DNA of 64,000 nucleotides, from contig CM055095.1 of NCBI GenBank assembly GCA_029204225.1, positions 19,555,450 to 19,619,449 on the forward strand, in the 5' to 3' direction. The translations under genes were made by a program, and so were the position numbers. The notes under the pieces are model-generated. The model did no database searches. It was not told where the DNA came from and saw only the letters and a program-made list of their open reading frames with translations. Shown piece after piece: positions 1 through 11,354 of this stretch. Origin of the DNA: Diphasiastrum complanatum. Lineage: Eukaryota; Streptophyta; Lycopodiopsida; Lycopodiales; Lycopodiaceae. The first letter of the stretch is position 1. Each line of letters starts with the position of its first letter.

Positions 1-3000
1 TCAACCTGACACTACCTATCAAGCCTCATCACCTCAGTCGATGACACACCCCTCTCCCCACCAAATGAACAATCACCTCACCACCTCAACACTCAACCTT
101 ATTTACCATCCACTACTTATCTACTAAGAAAATACCCAGCCCTCCCCCGTGAACTTTTTACAACCATACCTAAGCATCCACCACCCACACTTTCCACAAC
201 TACAGAGGTACGACACAGAATCACGCCAAAGAATCCTAGCTGACAGATGTTAATGTCAGAGGAGTTTAATAAAGCATATCCAAACTGGGAGGAATGAGGT
301 GGGTACACTCTTCCCGATTTCATGATATGTAAATCTCACAAGCAGAAAGTGTTAGCATTGGAGGTTGATCCTCTGCATCTAGATATGTTTTGTTCAAAAA
401 GGCAAAAAGACTATTTGGCTATCCTATACCCTGATATAGGATCATAATCACAACCAATTTCAGGAGATACTTCTAACCATTGAAATCCCTCATGCTCCTT
501 AAGTGTTACTAAAAGAATACCATTCCACATTGTACACTAGTATGGACAAAATGAAATGTATTATCCAAGTACAATAAAAATGCCATTAATGTATTTATTA
601 ATCCAAAAGAAACATAGATCTCAACAAAACCAAATACCATATTGTCCTAGATATCCAATATCTATTTCAGAATCGGTAAAAAGAACTTAATTCTTTTATA
701 GGTTAGAACTCTCTTAGTTGATACAGTCATTATAAAGAAATACTCTATAATGTTACAAAAAAAAAATCAAAATTACTATATTCCTATATGGAACACCTGC
801 AATCTACTTTCATTTGCAAGATCCAAATCTAATTGCAAAACAGAGATGGTTCCATATTCTTCCATCTTTTTCACTTGCAAGATCCAAATCCAATTGCAAG
901 ACAAAGATGTTCCATAAATGGATTAACTGACTTGCCACTCACTTTTTCCTTAGAATCATCGATTTCTCAAAATTCTAATTAGCACTGGGAAAAAGAAATC
1001 CATATTCCTAGAGGCAAGCTTCTTAATTGATTTCTAATTGTTATTCTCATTTGCTATCAGTTATACTTCAAAAATTGAAAGTAAATTGACAAAACTGATC
1101 GACTAGCTCAGCCAATCAACTACCCCTCAAACTTCATGTTTTTCCTTCCTTCCAAAAATGGTTCAGACAAATAGCCCCAAATTTGTACTAGAAAAAAAGT
1201 TCAATTTTGGTTTCAATAATGCTTTAACTACAAATGAATTAGAGTTTTGATTGTTCAACTAATTAAGTGTCACACTCAATTATTGGCAAATCTCCTTATG
1301 GATCAGCATAGAGACTGTTCCAATAAGATTTTCCAAAAAAACAAGAAATACTCCTTAATTGACAGATTCAAAAAATTTGCAACTAAAAGTGAAGGGTACA
1401 GTGACCTTATAGAACTGACTAATTTTAACTCACGAAGATCATTCACTTTACGAGCAATTTATGTTTGATCAATTACCTATGAATTTGAACAAATAAAAGG
1501 ATCCACGGTTACATCAAATTTTACGTAAACTGGGATTTTTAAATTCCATTTGATATCGACCTAAACTGTGAAAATCGATCTAAAATGCCGATTTGGCAGT
1601 TCCACAGTTACCATCACATTTCGTAAGGATTTCAAAACATCCAGCAAGCATCAAACATGTCATGCAGTGATTTCTAAAAAATCAATTTTTTACGTAAATT
1701 GCCTCAAAAACTGGGAAATCAGCTTTTTGAACTAGAATTGCTAAAAATAGCTTCATGCATGAAATTTTCTCTGATCGGTCTACTGAACACCCATGTATTA
1801 TGCATCCAAACATGCATACAGGTCTATCCATACATTTTCATCAACAAAAGAGCACTACTTTGAGTTACATGCATCAGAACATTTCAGTTTTTTTGCAAAT
1901 TTTAGTTTAAAAATTGCCAAACTTTTGATAGCCATAACTTTATCTACAACACACCAAATTGGTTGTTGTAAAGCACAGTACGGAGGGAGAGTGGGTCTAC
2001 AAGGCACTTGCCACATCACCCTTCCACTTAGGCTTCACACCTGCGAGTAGTAAATGATAGAAAGTCAAGTGGAGGGCGCATGTTTTCAAGGTAGTATCTT
2101 CAAAAAACCATCTCCAGCCCAATATGAATCCAATCAGAGGATACAAGGACTCTTCTAAGGTTCATTAGAGAGGCACAGATGCTTCTATCAGGTCCAGCAA
2201 GCAATCATAGGCTCAGATCAAAAAATACATTTTTGGACTCCTTCAACAAGAAAAACTTCAACATGATGGTGTCTAATGCTCACCCATCCAAATTGGACGC
2301 ATGATGGCTTAAATTAGAGGCAATCCATCATATCATTAATCTGGTAACAGTATCCAAAATGTTCAGACCACCATTTGATAGGTATTCATGCTCAAAAGTC
2401 CTCAAAAAATACACTTTTTTTTTTGACATTTTGAGACCCTATGATGGTGTCCAATCCTAACCAAACTTCCTGAAAGCCTTAGGACAACTTCATTACACCT
2501 CTAAAAATGTGCATGGAATATATTGGTTATGAATTTTGAGAATTACCACAAAATTAGTCCAAAAACCATAAAAAAACCATGTTTTTTGACCAAATTTGAC
2601 CAAAATTTGTGGATCAAATCCACAAATAAGTGCAATCTGATCCAAATCCCTGAAAATCCATTACATTCAAGCACTACAAGTTCTGATTTCAGTCAATTAT
2701 GGATTCTATAGCCCATTTCTAGTCCAAAAACCCCATTTTTTGGTCTAGAATCATTATCTAATCATCCTTTTGACTATTCAACCGACATGCAATCATTAGA
2801 ACCAATCAATAATGATTTTAAAACAGCAAGTAAAATCTGAAAAATGTTATATTCCAAGCCAAAATTTCCAATTCTAGGTGATAAATCAAAAAGACCATAA
2901 AAAATCGATTGATTTCCTATGGAAATAATCATGATCAATAGGCTGAAAGTATACCAATTTCAGAGAATCCACCTACTTGGAGATCAATTCCACCACCTGG

Positions 3001-3080
3001 AAGTAAGAAGCAAGGAGAAAACACCAAAAATCTAGGAAAAAACATGAAGCAGCTCTATCTTTCGATTGATGCAAATCCAA
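1..3080. other. No recognisable gene; AT-rich noncoding stretch
   Basis: Only short, low-complexity open frames occur on either strand and none resembles a known protein. The region lies directly 3' (on the minus strand) of a Copia-type primer-binding site at 3081-3092, so its right part may be the decayed interior of that element. A diverged tandem duplication at 811-920 is listed separately. Confidence 0.5.
811..920. repeat. Diverged two-copy tandem repeat, offset 62 bp
   Basis: The motif TTGCAAGATCCAAATC followed by AATTGCAA occurs at about 813 and again at about 875, and the copies then diverge. The second copy runs into CCATAAATGG (912-921), which fits the CArG consensus CC(A/T)6GG. It lies about 8 kb from the MADS start codon, so a role is not implied. 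Confidence 0.6.
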
Positions 3081-3640
3081 GCTCTGATACCATTATAAAG
3101 ATCTCCTTGTGAAGATCGGACTAGATCCTGTTGCAAAACAGCCAAAAAGGCACCAGTGGAAATGGCTAGTCATTACCCTAACCACTTCACCGCCATGGTG
3201 AATGAATAGGGAGATGGGCGAGTTTCCATGGTATATATTCTCTCCAAGATGAGAGAATATTCTTCTTAGGATCCCCATGCAACCTATGTTAAGCTATTAA
3301 TCTCCTATTCTTGCATTATAGTAGTTATACACCATGCAAGTGCTCCTATGTCCAATTATAGGTTTGGGCCCTCATATGATTATTAATTACTTGTAACGAC
3401 TACATCCGGAATGACATAGCATTAATAATAACCACATACAGCTGGAGTGACCGGCTATCCACGTCAGGAATTATTCCAATTCTCTTATATAGGACATGGA
3501 CATAACACTTGTCAATAATGAGACCAACGACATTGCAAGTGAAACATTGTCCTTAATATTCTGAGGAGCTACTAATGCATATCTACAAAAAACCAAATAA
3601 TTAGCAGAATATCACCGTAGCTGAAATAGAACCATATGTC
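3081..3640 (-). mobile_element. Element M: LTR and primer-binding site of a minus-strand Copia-type element
   Basis: GCTCTGATACCA at 3081-3092 is the reverse complement of the TGGTATCAGAGC primer-binding site (initiator tRNA-Met) used by many plant Copia elements. It places a 5' LTR immediately to its right on the minus strand. On that strand a TATA box (TATATAAG, complement of about 3484-3491) lies inside the presumed LTR. The outer end near 3640 is a guess because no terminal dinucleotide or target duplication could be matched. No gag or pol frame survives to the left. Confidence 0.5.
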
Positions 3641-4867
3641 ATTGATCAAGTTACAAAAATCAGAATATGCTTACTTGAATGCACGAGTCCTTCTATTTCA
3701 ATAACCTCCTTTTGAAAGAGTTTGAATATCCTTGCAGCTTTGTCACTTTTGCTTGTTATTTCTAGACTTCTTCTTAATCACTTCCACATCCTTCAGTAAT
3801 TGTAAGTTTTTATATTGAATAGATTGTAAGATTGATTGCATTTGCTCTAGTTCTGATTTGGTTTGAATGTTATCTTTTGTAATAATTCATTATTATTTTT
3901 AGACTCTTTTGTTATTTTTATGATAATAAGAGGGTATGCATATCAACTCACATTCTAAAAAGTGAATTTTTTTCATAAAAAACTGATTTCAATAGTTCTG
4001 CAATCTCTCACAATATCATAGTAATCCAGTATGCCAATTGCATAACCATGTAACTAGGTGTGGGATGAGTCAATGTGCTAGGATCTTGAGGATACAATGT
4101 TCCATCTGTCCACAAATCCAGGTTCTTCTTTCCTTCTCCCTTATAACGGGAACGATCATCAGCAAATATTGGAAGTCCTTTTCCTCCTCTTCTCTACAAA
4201 GGTGCCAAATCGGTAGGGATATCCAAATTTAGATGATACAATGTCATCATTAGAAAAAAAACAAGAAAGTAATCCGATGTATCAAAGTAATAAGAACAGA
4301 TTTTTCAAAACAAATCATAGTACTTATACTTTATTATATTATATACTCTATACCATCAATCCATTGATTTTGCTTTCTACCTAATTCAAATTTGGAGATG
4401 GCGCTCATATCTTCATTCCAATGTGAAGATGGCACTCATATTTTCATTCCAATGGAGGGAATGCATATTCATACATTTTGCTTTTTTTGGTTTTCTGATT
4501 CAAATTTGGGGATGACACTCATATTTTAGATCCAATGAGAAGATTGTCCCATCATAACCAATGGAGAGAATGTATATTCAAATTTAGACAAGCTAGACTA
4601 TGAACATTTTAGAGTTCTTAACTGTGACTATAGACACTATGGTTCGAGCATTGGGAGTTGGGGAGGCCTCTGGAGTGGTGGGGACAGGTAAATTAACAAT
4701 ATTGTTTTTTTTATTTTGATTTCTTTCATTATCCTACATGACATTCCTTATAGGGCCTTTTTGATATTTGAAACTCATATAATGATTACTTAGAAAACTT
4801 ACTCATCTTCATTGGATGCATGTATCACAGTCCCAATCCCATGCATCATAGTCACATGAGTCTGATG
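3641..4867. other. No recognisable gene
   Basis: Noncoding AT-rich sequence between two LTR remnants. The only structure seen is a short imperfect repeat near 4394-4560. The 64-codon open frame near 4038 shows no family resemblance. Confidence 0.45.
4394..4560. repeat. Imperfect short direct repeats
   Basis: A unit of about 31 bp (GGAGATGGCGCTCATAT then TTCATTCCAATG) occurs at about 4397 and 4427. A more diverged copy (GGGGATGACACTCATATTTT) occurs near 4507. It looks like local tandem duplication followed by drift, and no function is evident. Confidence 0.55.
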
Positions 4868-5558
4868 TGTGAAAAATTGCCAAAATTGGCAAATCTAGCC
4901 ATTTAGAATATTGTACATTTTGTCTATAATTTTGTTTCTACAATTGTATTGCCAAAGTGCCACATGGAAATCTCCACCTAATGTAGGTTAGCTCGAGTCA
5001 AGAGGAGTGGTTGTGTCCATTTGGTAGAGATTTCTACTTTATAGGATCTAGACCTTGATTTGTGATGAGATTTTGACCAACCATGCACCTACCAAGCATG
5101 ACTCTAGGAAATAGACTAGGGTTTCATTTTAGGGTAAAAGTGATGAGTTAACTTCCTTATTACATGCTAGAAATTCACTTAACTTAGCAAAGGAAGTGAG
5201 TTTTGCTATGTATTCCAAGCTCCCATAGTGAGAAGATAGATTATTTTTGGAGCTCATTGGCAATCTCAAGTTTCTACTCTCTGTGTACATTGATTTTTGA
5301 GAACCAAATGAAACCATCACTTCAAGGACTTCAAACACTATTCTAAATCTGTACAGCAGGCTGCTCTTCACATGTGTGGGCTCAGATTTGAGTCTATGAT
5401 CTTGTTTGATGATTATCAATGCTTGTTGTATGTCAAATTGCTAATCTAGATCAAGATTTGTTGTCTAGTTTTTTTATGCATTGATTAAGCAAGTACATAT
5501 TCACTCTTGTGGATCTTCTAAGATCCATTTATGGTCTAAAAAGTACTGTACTTTCACA
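4868..5558 (+). repeat. Element A: solitary family-1 Copia LTR
   Basis: The sequence runs from TGTGAAAAATTGCC to TACTTTCACA, giving TGTGA/TCACA terminal inverted bases. It is followed at once by a primer-binding site (TGGTATCAGAGCCAA, 5559-5573). It is clearly related to the LTRs of elements C and G. Shared features are the inverted repeat TTGCCAA-nnn-TTGGCAA at the left end and a CArG-type decamer CCATTTATGG (5525-5534) near the right end. Only about 75-90 bp of 5' leader follow before the sequence changes to a minus-strand integrase fragment, so the element is broken. Confidence 0.85.
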
Positions 5559-5648
5559 TGGTATCAGAGCCAAGTACAAGAGCTTTGATCATAGATCCAT
5601 TCAAATCCATTTTTAGCAGTTTTGGGTGCTAAAACTAGTCTTGTGAGG

Positions 5649-6133
5649 GCAATCTTCATGCAATATGACAACTCTATTCACAACCACTTTTGAAATAGAG
5701 AGTGTAAAGACACTAAAGGCCTCCTTGATGGATGAGTATCCAATCATGATCCATGAGCTTGGATCATCCTTCCTCCTTGTTTCCAAGGAAATATGAGCAA
5801 AGCAAGCACTACCAAGTTCACTAAGGTGATCAACCTTAGGCTTCATCTTGAATAAAACTTCATATGGTGCTATTACTTGAAGAGCTCCAATAATCCTCAA
5901 AGCTTTGATCTTCAATGAAAATTGCTTCTCAACATATGCTTTGAATAATAGGGAATAATCAGACACCATAATACTTGAAGAGAGAAGATATGTGCTTCTT
6001 GTGTAATCATCCTCCTTTGAAAGATTGGACATATAATAAACATAAAGAGATTTTTCACTCTCACTTGGATCCAATTTGTAGATGCCTTCAAATTTTGATC
6101 CATATGCAAGGATCTCTCCATCCTTCTTGACAT
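5649..6133 (-). pseudogene. Copia integrase fragment, degenerate
   Basis: The minus-strand reading contains DDYTRS, FKAYVEKQFSLKIKALR and KMKPKVDHL, then CFAHISLETRRKDDPSS. These match in order the integrase core and the following region of element F in this window (FKAYVEKQFPFKLKALRSD, KRKPKVDHL, FVHVPLETRKKEDPS). The catalytic Asp/Glu stretch between them is deleted, so this is a dead fragment. It abuts the + strand leader of element A, so two unrelated copies have been joined near 5645. No start codon is assigned. Confidence 0.8.
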
Positions 6134-6654
6134 AATGGCATTAGTTATTATTATCTCGATGGCAAGTGCTCTATAGTGTGCACATTATAACACGACTGGG
6201 TTGACAAATTTTGAAAACTTGTTCCAGTGTCTAGCTATCACCAAAAAACTCGAAAATCCTACCAAAAGCCACAACAATTGATTAATCATTTAATTGATAT
6301 TTTTTCCCACCCAATTATTGGATTCTAGATTTATTTAGTGGCAGTGGCACTACTAGCGCATGTGCTATTCAAAAAGACAAACATGTTTGTAATATATTTA
6401 TGTACTTGGAGCACTAATATATGGCTATTTTGTTAATCATAAGTGTGTTTAATTAGTCTTTAATTACATGAAATGTAACTTAAATATTTGCAAGTTTTGT
6501 AATAACAAATATAAACAAATGATTTTGTTTACCAACTTCATAGGAAGTGCTGCAAAAAGACTCTTGGGGTTGGATGGAGTCAATTTTTAGGGTAGAATGT
6601 AGCCAATATACTGCTTCCATTTGCCCTAATTCTTTTTTTTTTTTATTTTGTCCC

Positions 6655-6870
6655 CTCGAAATAATCCTAGGGGGATCTCTCTGTATGAACCTTGGAATAT
6701 CCCTCGAAAAATCATCTTTTGTGATCAAGGCACCTCGAGAGAATTCCGAGGTCCCTCGATATATCCCTCGCAAAACCATCTTTTCTCATTATGGCAGTTG
6801 TCGAGGGATATTCTGAGGTCCCTCAGAAAACGCTCTTTTTAATGAGACGAAAATACTCTATGAATTCCTC
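6655..6870. repeat. Tandem repeat rich in CCTCG/CGAGG inverted motifs
   Basis: Two imperfect units of about 66 bp begin with ATCCCTCG (about 6697 and 6763) and contain ATCATCTTTT or CCATCTTTTCTC, then GAGGTCCCTC. CCTCGA and TCGAGG motifs recur in both orientations (for example CCTCGAGAGAATTCCGAGG), so single strands could fold into hairpins. Overlapping open frames on both strands here follow from this symmetry and are not taken as genes. It could be a decayed MITE-like or foldback sequence. Confidence 0.5.
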
Positions 6871-6880
6871 GGGGACCTGA

Positions 6881-8039
6881 TGATCCACCCACATTTACCT
6901 ATAAATTTAGCAATGGTTTTAGCTTAATATATAAAGTAAAAAAACACCATTGTACATTGAAACTACAAATTGTGTAGAAATCTCCACCACAAAACAAATG
7001 TGCATAAAGTATCAAAACTCAAATTTTATTGGCAATGATAATGCTAGAAACATAAGCTCTCTATTTGCAATGTTTAAACCTCATTGATGGAGGAAGCGCT
7101 TCTAGAAGATGAGGCATGGAATTTTTTTTATGACATGCTCAACTTGGACTTCTTTTTGCACTTTGTGGAGGAACTTATGTATAACGATGCATTGAACCAT
7201 CCCAAATAGATGTAAAAACAAGAAAGCCAAGTACTTACCATTTTTCTTGGGAGCCAAAAACAATCCACTAGTGCACAAGTTAACCGTTATAGTGGGAAAT
7301 TTTGACTATGAGTCTTATGTTTAAGTCTATGGAGCCTATAAATCAACCTAAATTTAAGTCTACGCATTAGGCATGAAATAGGAACATCTAAAACTTCATA
7401 GACTCAAAATGCCTAGGCCCTTAAATGTGAAAGTCTAAGAAAGCTAATATCATACACAAATTAATGCTTCTTTTGAAGTCGGGAGCATTGATAGGCTCGG
7501 ACATGTGGCATTGCGTAGTTGATTGAGAACAACCATATTATGAGTCATAGCAAAGGATGCAAACAAATTTAGATCTTGACCGTATCTATTTCCTGTTATG
7601 TCAAGTATCGTTTATCCGACGATAAGCTATATATAACCTTGTGGCTAGATTCACCCTGGGGCTCATCTTTCTACAAGCCAAAGCCCACCTCCTCATGAAC
7701 AATAAGTATCCTTGGTATCAACCCTTGAGATCACAATATTGTACACAAAGATGACACTTGATAACCAATCAGCTTGGCCTTCAAAGGAGTCTAAATAATA
7801 AATTTTGTGTATGATGTTGCTATTGATGGGAAAAAACTTAAAGCGGTTGCCAATTTCAGCTTAATAGGAGCCAGGTGGTGTGCGTTCAATGGATGCCCGT
7901 AAGCCATCGATCTGCCCGTACCAAAAAGATTAGGGAGTAACAAGACACACAGGACAAGGTACATCAGGTGAACCAATCCTCACAATGTGCCCGTAGCTGA
8001 ACCGTACATGGACATCTCTTTCACTGTCCTCCACTCTGA
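6881..8039. other. No recognisable gene; upstream flank of the MADS gene
   Basis: No protein family is recognisable in any frame. A TATA-like run (CTATATATAACC, about 7627-7638) is the best core-promoter candidate on the + strand upstream of MADS exon 1. It lies about 1.4 kb from the ATG and would need a long or spliced leader. Confidence 0.35.
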
Positions 8040-9041
8040 TCCATACTGTTACGAATATAATTTGTCTGAATATTGTAAAAGGAATGGGTTACGGACAGAA
8101 GAGTGAGATCGAGACGTTCGAAAGCGGAGATGATCAAAATCATCAAATTTAGATCAATTCAACTTTAACTGGAAGTGACTGAAGTGTTGTAATCATAGCT
8201 AATTATTGATGCAGGATGTGTGGACTTGATTTAGTAGTTCTGGACGTGCCGAAGCAGCTGAAGTCTCGAGTGTCGACAATCGAGAGTCGACTCTCCAAAG
8301 TGGTTAAAAGCTCGGAGGCAACTTGCAGCGTTGATCTCAAGATATGCTACTTTATTTCCTAGCTTCATTGCAGTGTGTTAGAAAGTCCACACGCACTGCA
8401 GTATTAGCTATTAGCAGGCTGCAGGTGCGAGGTGACTTTCATCGAAGGATAAGAGAAAGCACGCTGTACGATATGTCAGAGGAAGTTTAGGGAAAAACGC
8501 TACTCGAAGTAAGTTCGTTCCTTTGGTGTGTCCCCTTACATCGACCTTTCCAGATGCAGATGCACGTTATTGGGTCTACATTTGGCTGGGGGTTTTGAAT
8601 CTTGATGATCTAAATGCTGCAACTTGCCACCCTCAGGTGTCGTTGAGCCTTCCGTCAAAGCAGATGTGAGTCCCAGTCAGTCGGCCTGTAGCTCTATACT
8701 TCCCAAAAGGATTTTCTTTTGAGAGCATCCGTCACTCTTAGTTTCAAAGATTTATGATACCTTTGGGTCTCAATCAATAGGTATGAAAGCTAAGGCCTTT
8801 CTAAGTCATATTTCCTAATGATCAATAAAATTTCAAATTTTGGCTTTTCTAGTCGGCTTGGAATATTTTATAAGCTTCAGATGAAAATTGGTTGTTTAAT
8901 TTGAATGGCAAAGAAGCCCCAATTTAGTTTGTGAAACAACCTGCAGAATCCAGATCGTGTCTTATCAACCGATTTACAAACTTTCAAACTGGTTTTACAG
9001 ATAACGTTGCCTGATTGAACCCGTTTTTCACAGATAGAGCT
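8040..9041 (+). promoter_or_regulatory. Probable 5' leader region of the MADS gene, with a candidate leader intron
   Basis: This kilobase is visibly less AT-rich and less repetitive than its surroundings. A strong donor-like site (CGAA|GTAAGTTCG, GT at 8509) and a pyrimidine-preceded acceptor (TTTTTCACAG| ending at 9033, eight bases before the ATG) could bracket a leader intron of about 525 bp. A second TATA-like run (TTTTATAAG, about 8868-8876) offers an alternative unspliced leader of roughly 140 nt. Both are inferences. Transcript ends would decide between them. Confidence 0.35.
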
Positions 9042-9223
9042 ATGGGTCGGCGGAAATTAGAGATGAAAAGGATAGACAACGTAGCGAGCAGGCAAGTGAC
9101 GTTTTCCAAAAGACGAGCTGGCCTCCTAAAAAAAGCTCGAGATTTATCTGTTCTTTGCGATGCAGAGGTTGCGGTCATCATTTTCTCAAGCACGGGCAGG
9201 CTATTTGAGTATGCGACTTCTAG
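9042..9223 (+). CDS. MIKC-type MADS-box gene, exon 1 (MADS domain)
   Basis: Encodes residues 1-60 plus two bases of codon 61 of a MADS-domain transcription factor, a nuclear protein that binds CArG boxes as a dimer. The frame opens [13 protein letters not shown] and has RQVTFSKRR, the LLKKA helix, [18 protein letters not shown] and LFEYATS. This is the complete MADS fold, with the DNA-contacting basic residues and the dimer core intact. The start is the ATG at 9042, giving the canonical MGR N-terminus; a longer frame upstream begins only with TTG. The exon ends at TCTAG|GTATGTC. Its length of 182 bp is typical of first exons in MIKC genes. A-G-L-L-K-K-A-R-D after the basic helix is unusual (N-G and Y/F-E are commoner). 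The subclade is unresolved. Confidence 0.95.
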
Positions 9224-9540
9224 GTATGTCATCTACAGCTTCAGGAATGTACCCTTTCAGGATGTTTCCACCACTGAAAAAATAAAGACAGGCTAGCTCT
9301 ATCGCATTCTTGATTATCAAGTTTACAGTTTTGGCCCTGAGAGACAAGGTTTTGTAGCTCAACTATAAAGTCAGAGTAACGCCGTTAATTTTGAACATCG
9401 TGAATAGTTTGTTACATGATACCTCAGCTTTGATGCTGTTCAGATATTCCTATTAAGTACATAATTCGGTTTGTCTCTAGTCGATCGATAGTCGAACTTA
9501 AAAACTTCTATTAGTCTACTGTCTAAGTGAAAGAAAGTGA

Positions 9541-9597
9541 AAGAGCAAGGAGGGAGGGAGGAGAGGGGCATGGGCAGTGGGGCTAGGGGGGGGAGGA
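9541..9597 (+). other. G-rich tract with G-quadruplex potential in intron 1
   Basis: A purine-rich run of about 55 bases contains successive G-tracts (GGGAGGGAGG, GGGG, GGG, GGGG and an eight-G run) separated by short loops. The tracts are on the sense strand, so the unspliced transcript could form an RNA G-quadruplex. It lies about 320 bases into intron 1. This is a motif reading only. Confidence 0.5.
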
Positions 9598-11354
9598 TTT
9601 GTCTATGAATGGATCTCAATTTTGAATTCCGACACTATACCTATAATAATTCAGAATCACTTAACTTTTAGTATCCTGCAAACAGCATACTTCAGCAGCA
9701 GCTTGTGTTATCGATTTTGTTGCTTTGATACATATTCTCGGAAAACGTATCTCATACGTATTGCCACTTCGTCTACGTGTGATCTCCTAGTTTTACACTC
9801 AACCAATAGAGCTTCAGCTCTTATTTTCCGGCACGTAATCATCACTAACTAGCATGCTAGTGGCGTTCATAGCATATTCACAGGAAGTAGTTTCAGCAGG
9901 CTCATCCATTATCCACACAACGGCACTCTTTGAGTACACCGTCAGAACGGAGAATAATTTACGTGAGCCAAAGAGTCTTTCGCACTGAACGTTTTCAGCA
10001 AACTCGAAGTTGGTACTGGAATTTACAAATAGAATATGTAACATACGCAGAACTTACGTCGTACTAAAAAGAGTTGTTGCTTTCTGGCTTCGTCAGTCGT
10101 TCAGAAAATACTATAGGTGTTATGGATTATGCTGCCTGGACAACGCAACAATTAGGTTTGCGGGCAGAGAGGTTTCTGTTCTATATGGTGTATTTCATAC
10201 TTCATCTTATAATATTAGCGTCCGTTATGTGCAGTTGCCTCTGTACTTCTGAAATCAAAGTTCAAGTCAAACTTTGTAGGTATAAGTTTTCCATAGAATT
10301 TTAGAACCTGAATACTTTTACTGTTCTTCGGGATTGGCGTTCACTTTTTTCGAATAATGCGAAATAATTATGCCAAAGCTCACCATTAGCTCTGCTGTAT
10401 GGGCAGAACATGCCACGAGCTCATACAAAGTTGTATATCTGAATAATGCAATAGTACCATGGGAGTGTTGCAGTTGTAATTTTAATAATTTATATCTATC
10501 TCGTATGATACCTCAATACACATAAGCATCCCATCTAAGGGGCATCAAATTTCTAAACACATTCGCTTATCTTCTTGGCGTTGTCACTAAAATAAGTCTC
10601 AACACTACCAAATAAAACAAAAATATCACTCCTAATAGAACATTAGTCAGCCATAGTACATACTTTATGAATATCAGAAATAGCCATTGAATCGGGGCTA
10701 CACCTATTATTAATCGTTCATCACCGCATTCATGGAACCATTGTGAAACAACAAAATCCGTGAATCAATAATAGTATCACCATTCATATATCATATCATA
10801 GCAGATAATACAATTATTGCTCTCCTCACTAGCACAACACTTCCGGAAAAATGGGAAACCTCTGCTATCAGAAAAATCTTACCTAGCTGCCAATTACGTG
10901 GCATCATGCATGAATCTACTCCCTTTGATGCCTCCTCTAAGCTTATTCAATGCCAATACGAACTCCAAACTGTGCACAACCTTCTCTCTCGTGCCCCTCT
11001 ACTAGTATGCTCCTCACATGTTATAACTCATGAGCTCTGAATGCTCACATTCCTGATCTGTGGAACTGCAAATGTGCATGAAGGCACCTTTCTCTTCATT
11101 GCATGGTTTATCCTCATCACGTCTGAATCCGCTTGCAATAATGCAAGTTATGATCTGCGCCTCACCTGATCTTGCTCACATGAATCACGATCAACAACGA
11201 AGTAATTACAAAAACAAGCAGACAGAACAAAATGACAACAGGATCACGATTCACCAAAAACAGTAAAATTAATCATGCGTGATCATCACGCTATATGTCG
11301 CACAACTAATAACCACTTTCTAAATGACTACAGCATGATATGACAATATGTCCC

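Noticed and set aside
912-921. Perfect CArG box far upstream of the MADS gene
   Set aside because: A single decamer 8 kb away in AT-rich DNA is expected by chance at appreciable frequency.
6480-6842. Overlapping open frames on both strands (64-99 codons)
   Set aside because: They arise from the symmetrical CCTCG/CGAGG repeat and show no family resemblance.
9015-9041. Upstream extension of the MADS frame from a TTG codon
   Set aside because: MIKC proteins begin MGR, encoded by the ATG at 9042; TTG initiation is not expected in a plant nuclear gene.
8984-9232. Minus-strand open frame of 82 codons over MADS exon 1
   Set aside because: It is antisense shadow of the conserved MADS-domain exon.
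9847-9925. AG|CATGCTAGTG as an alternative MADS exon 2 start
   Set aside because: The reading lacks the LERY motif, and the exon at 27457 fits motif, length and phase.
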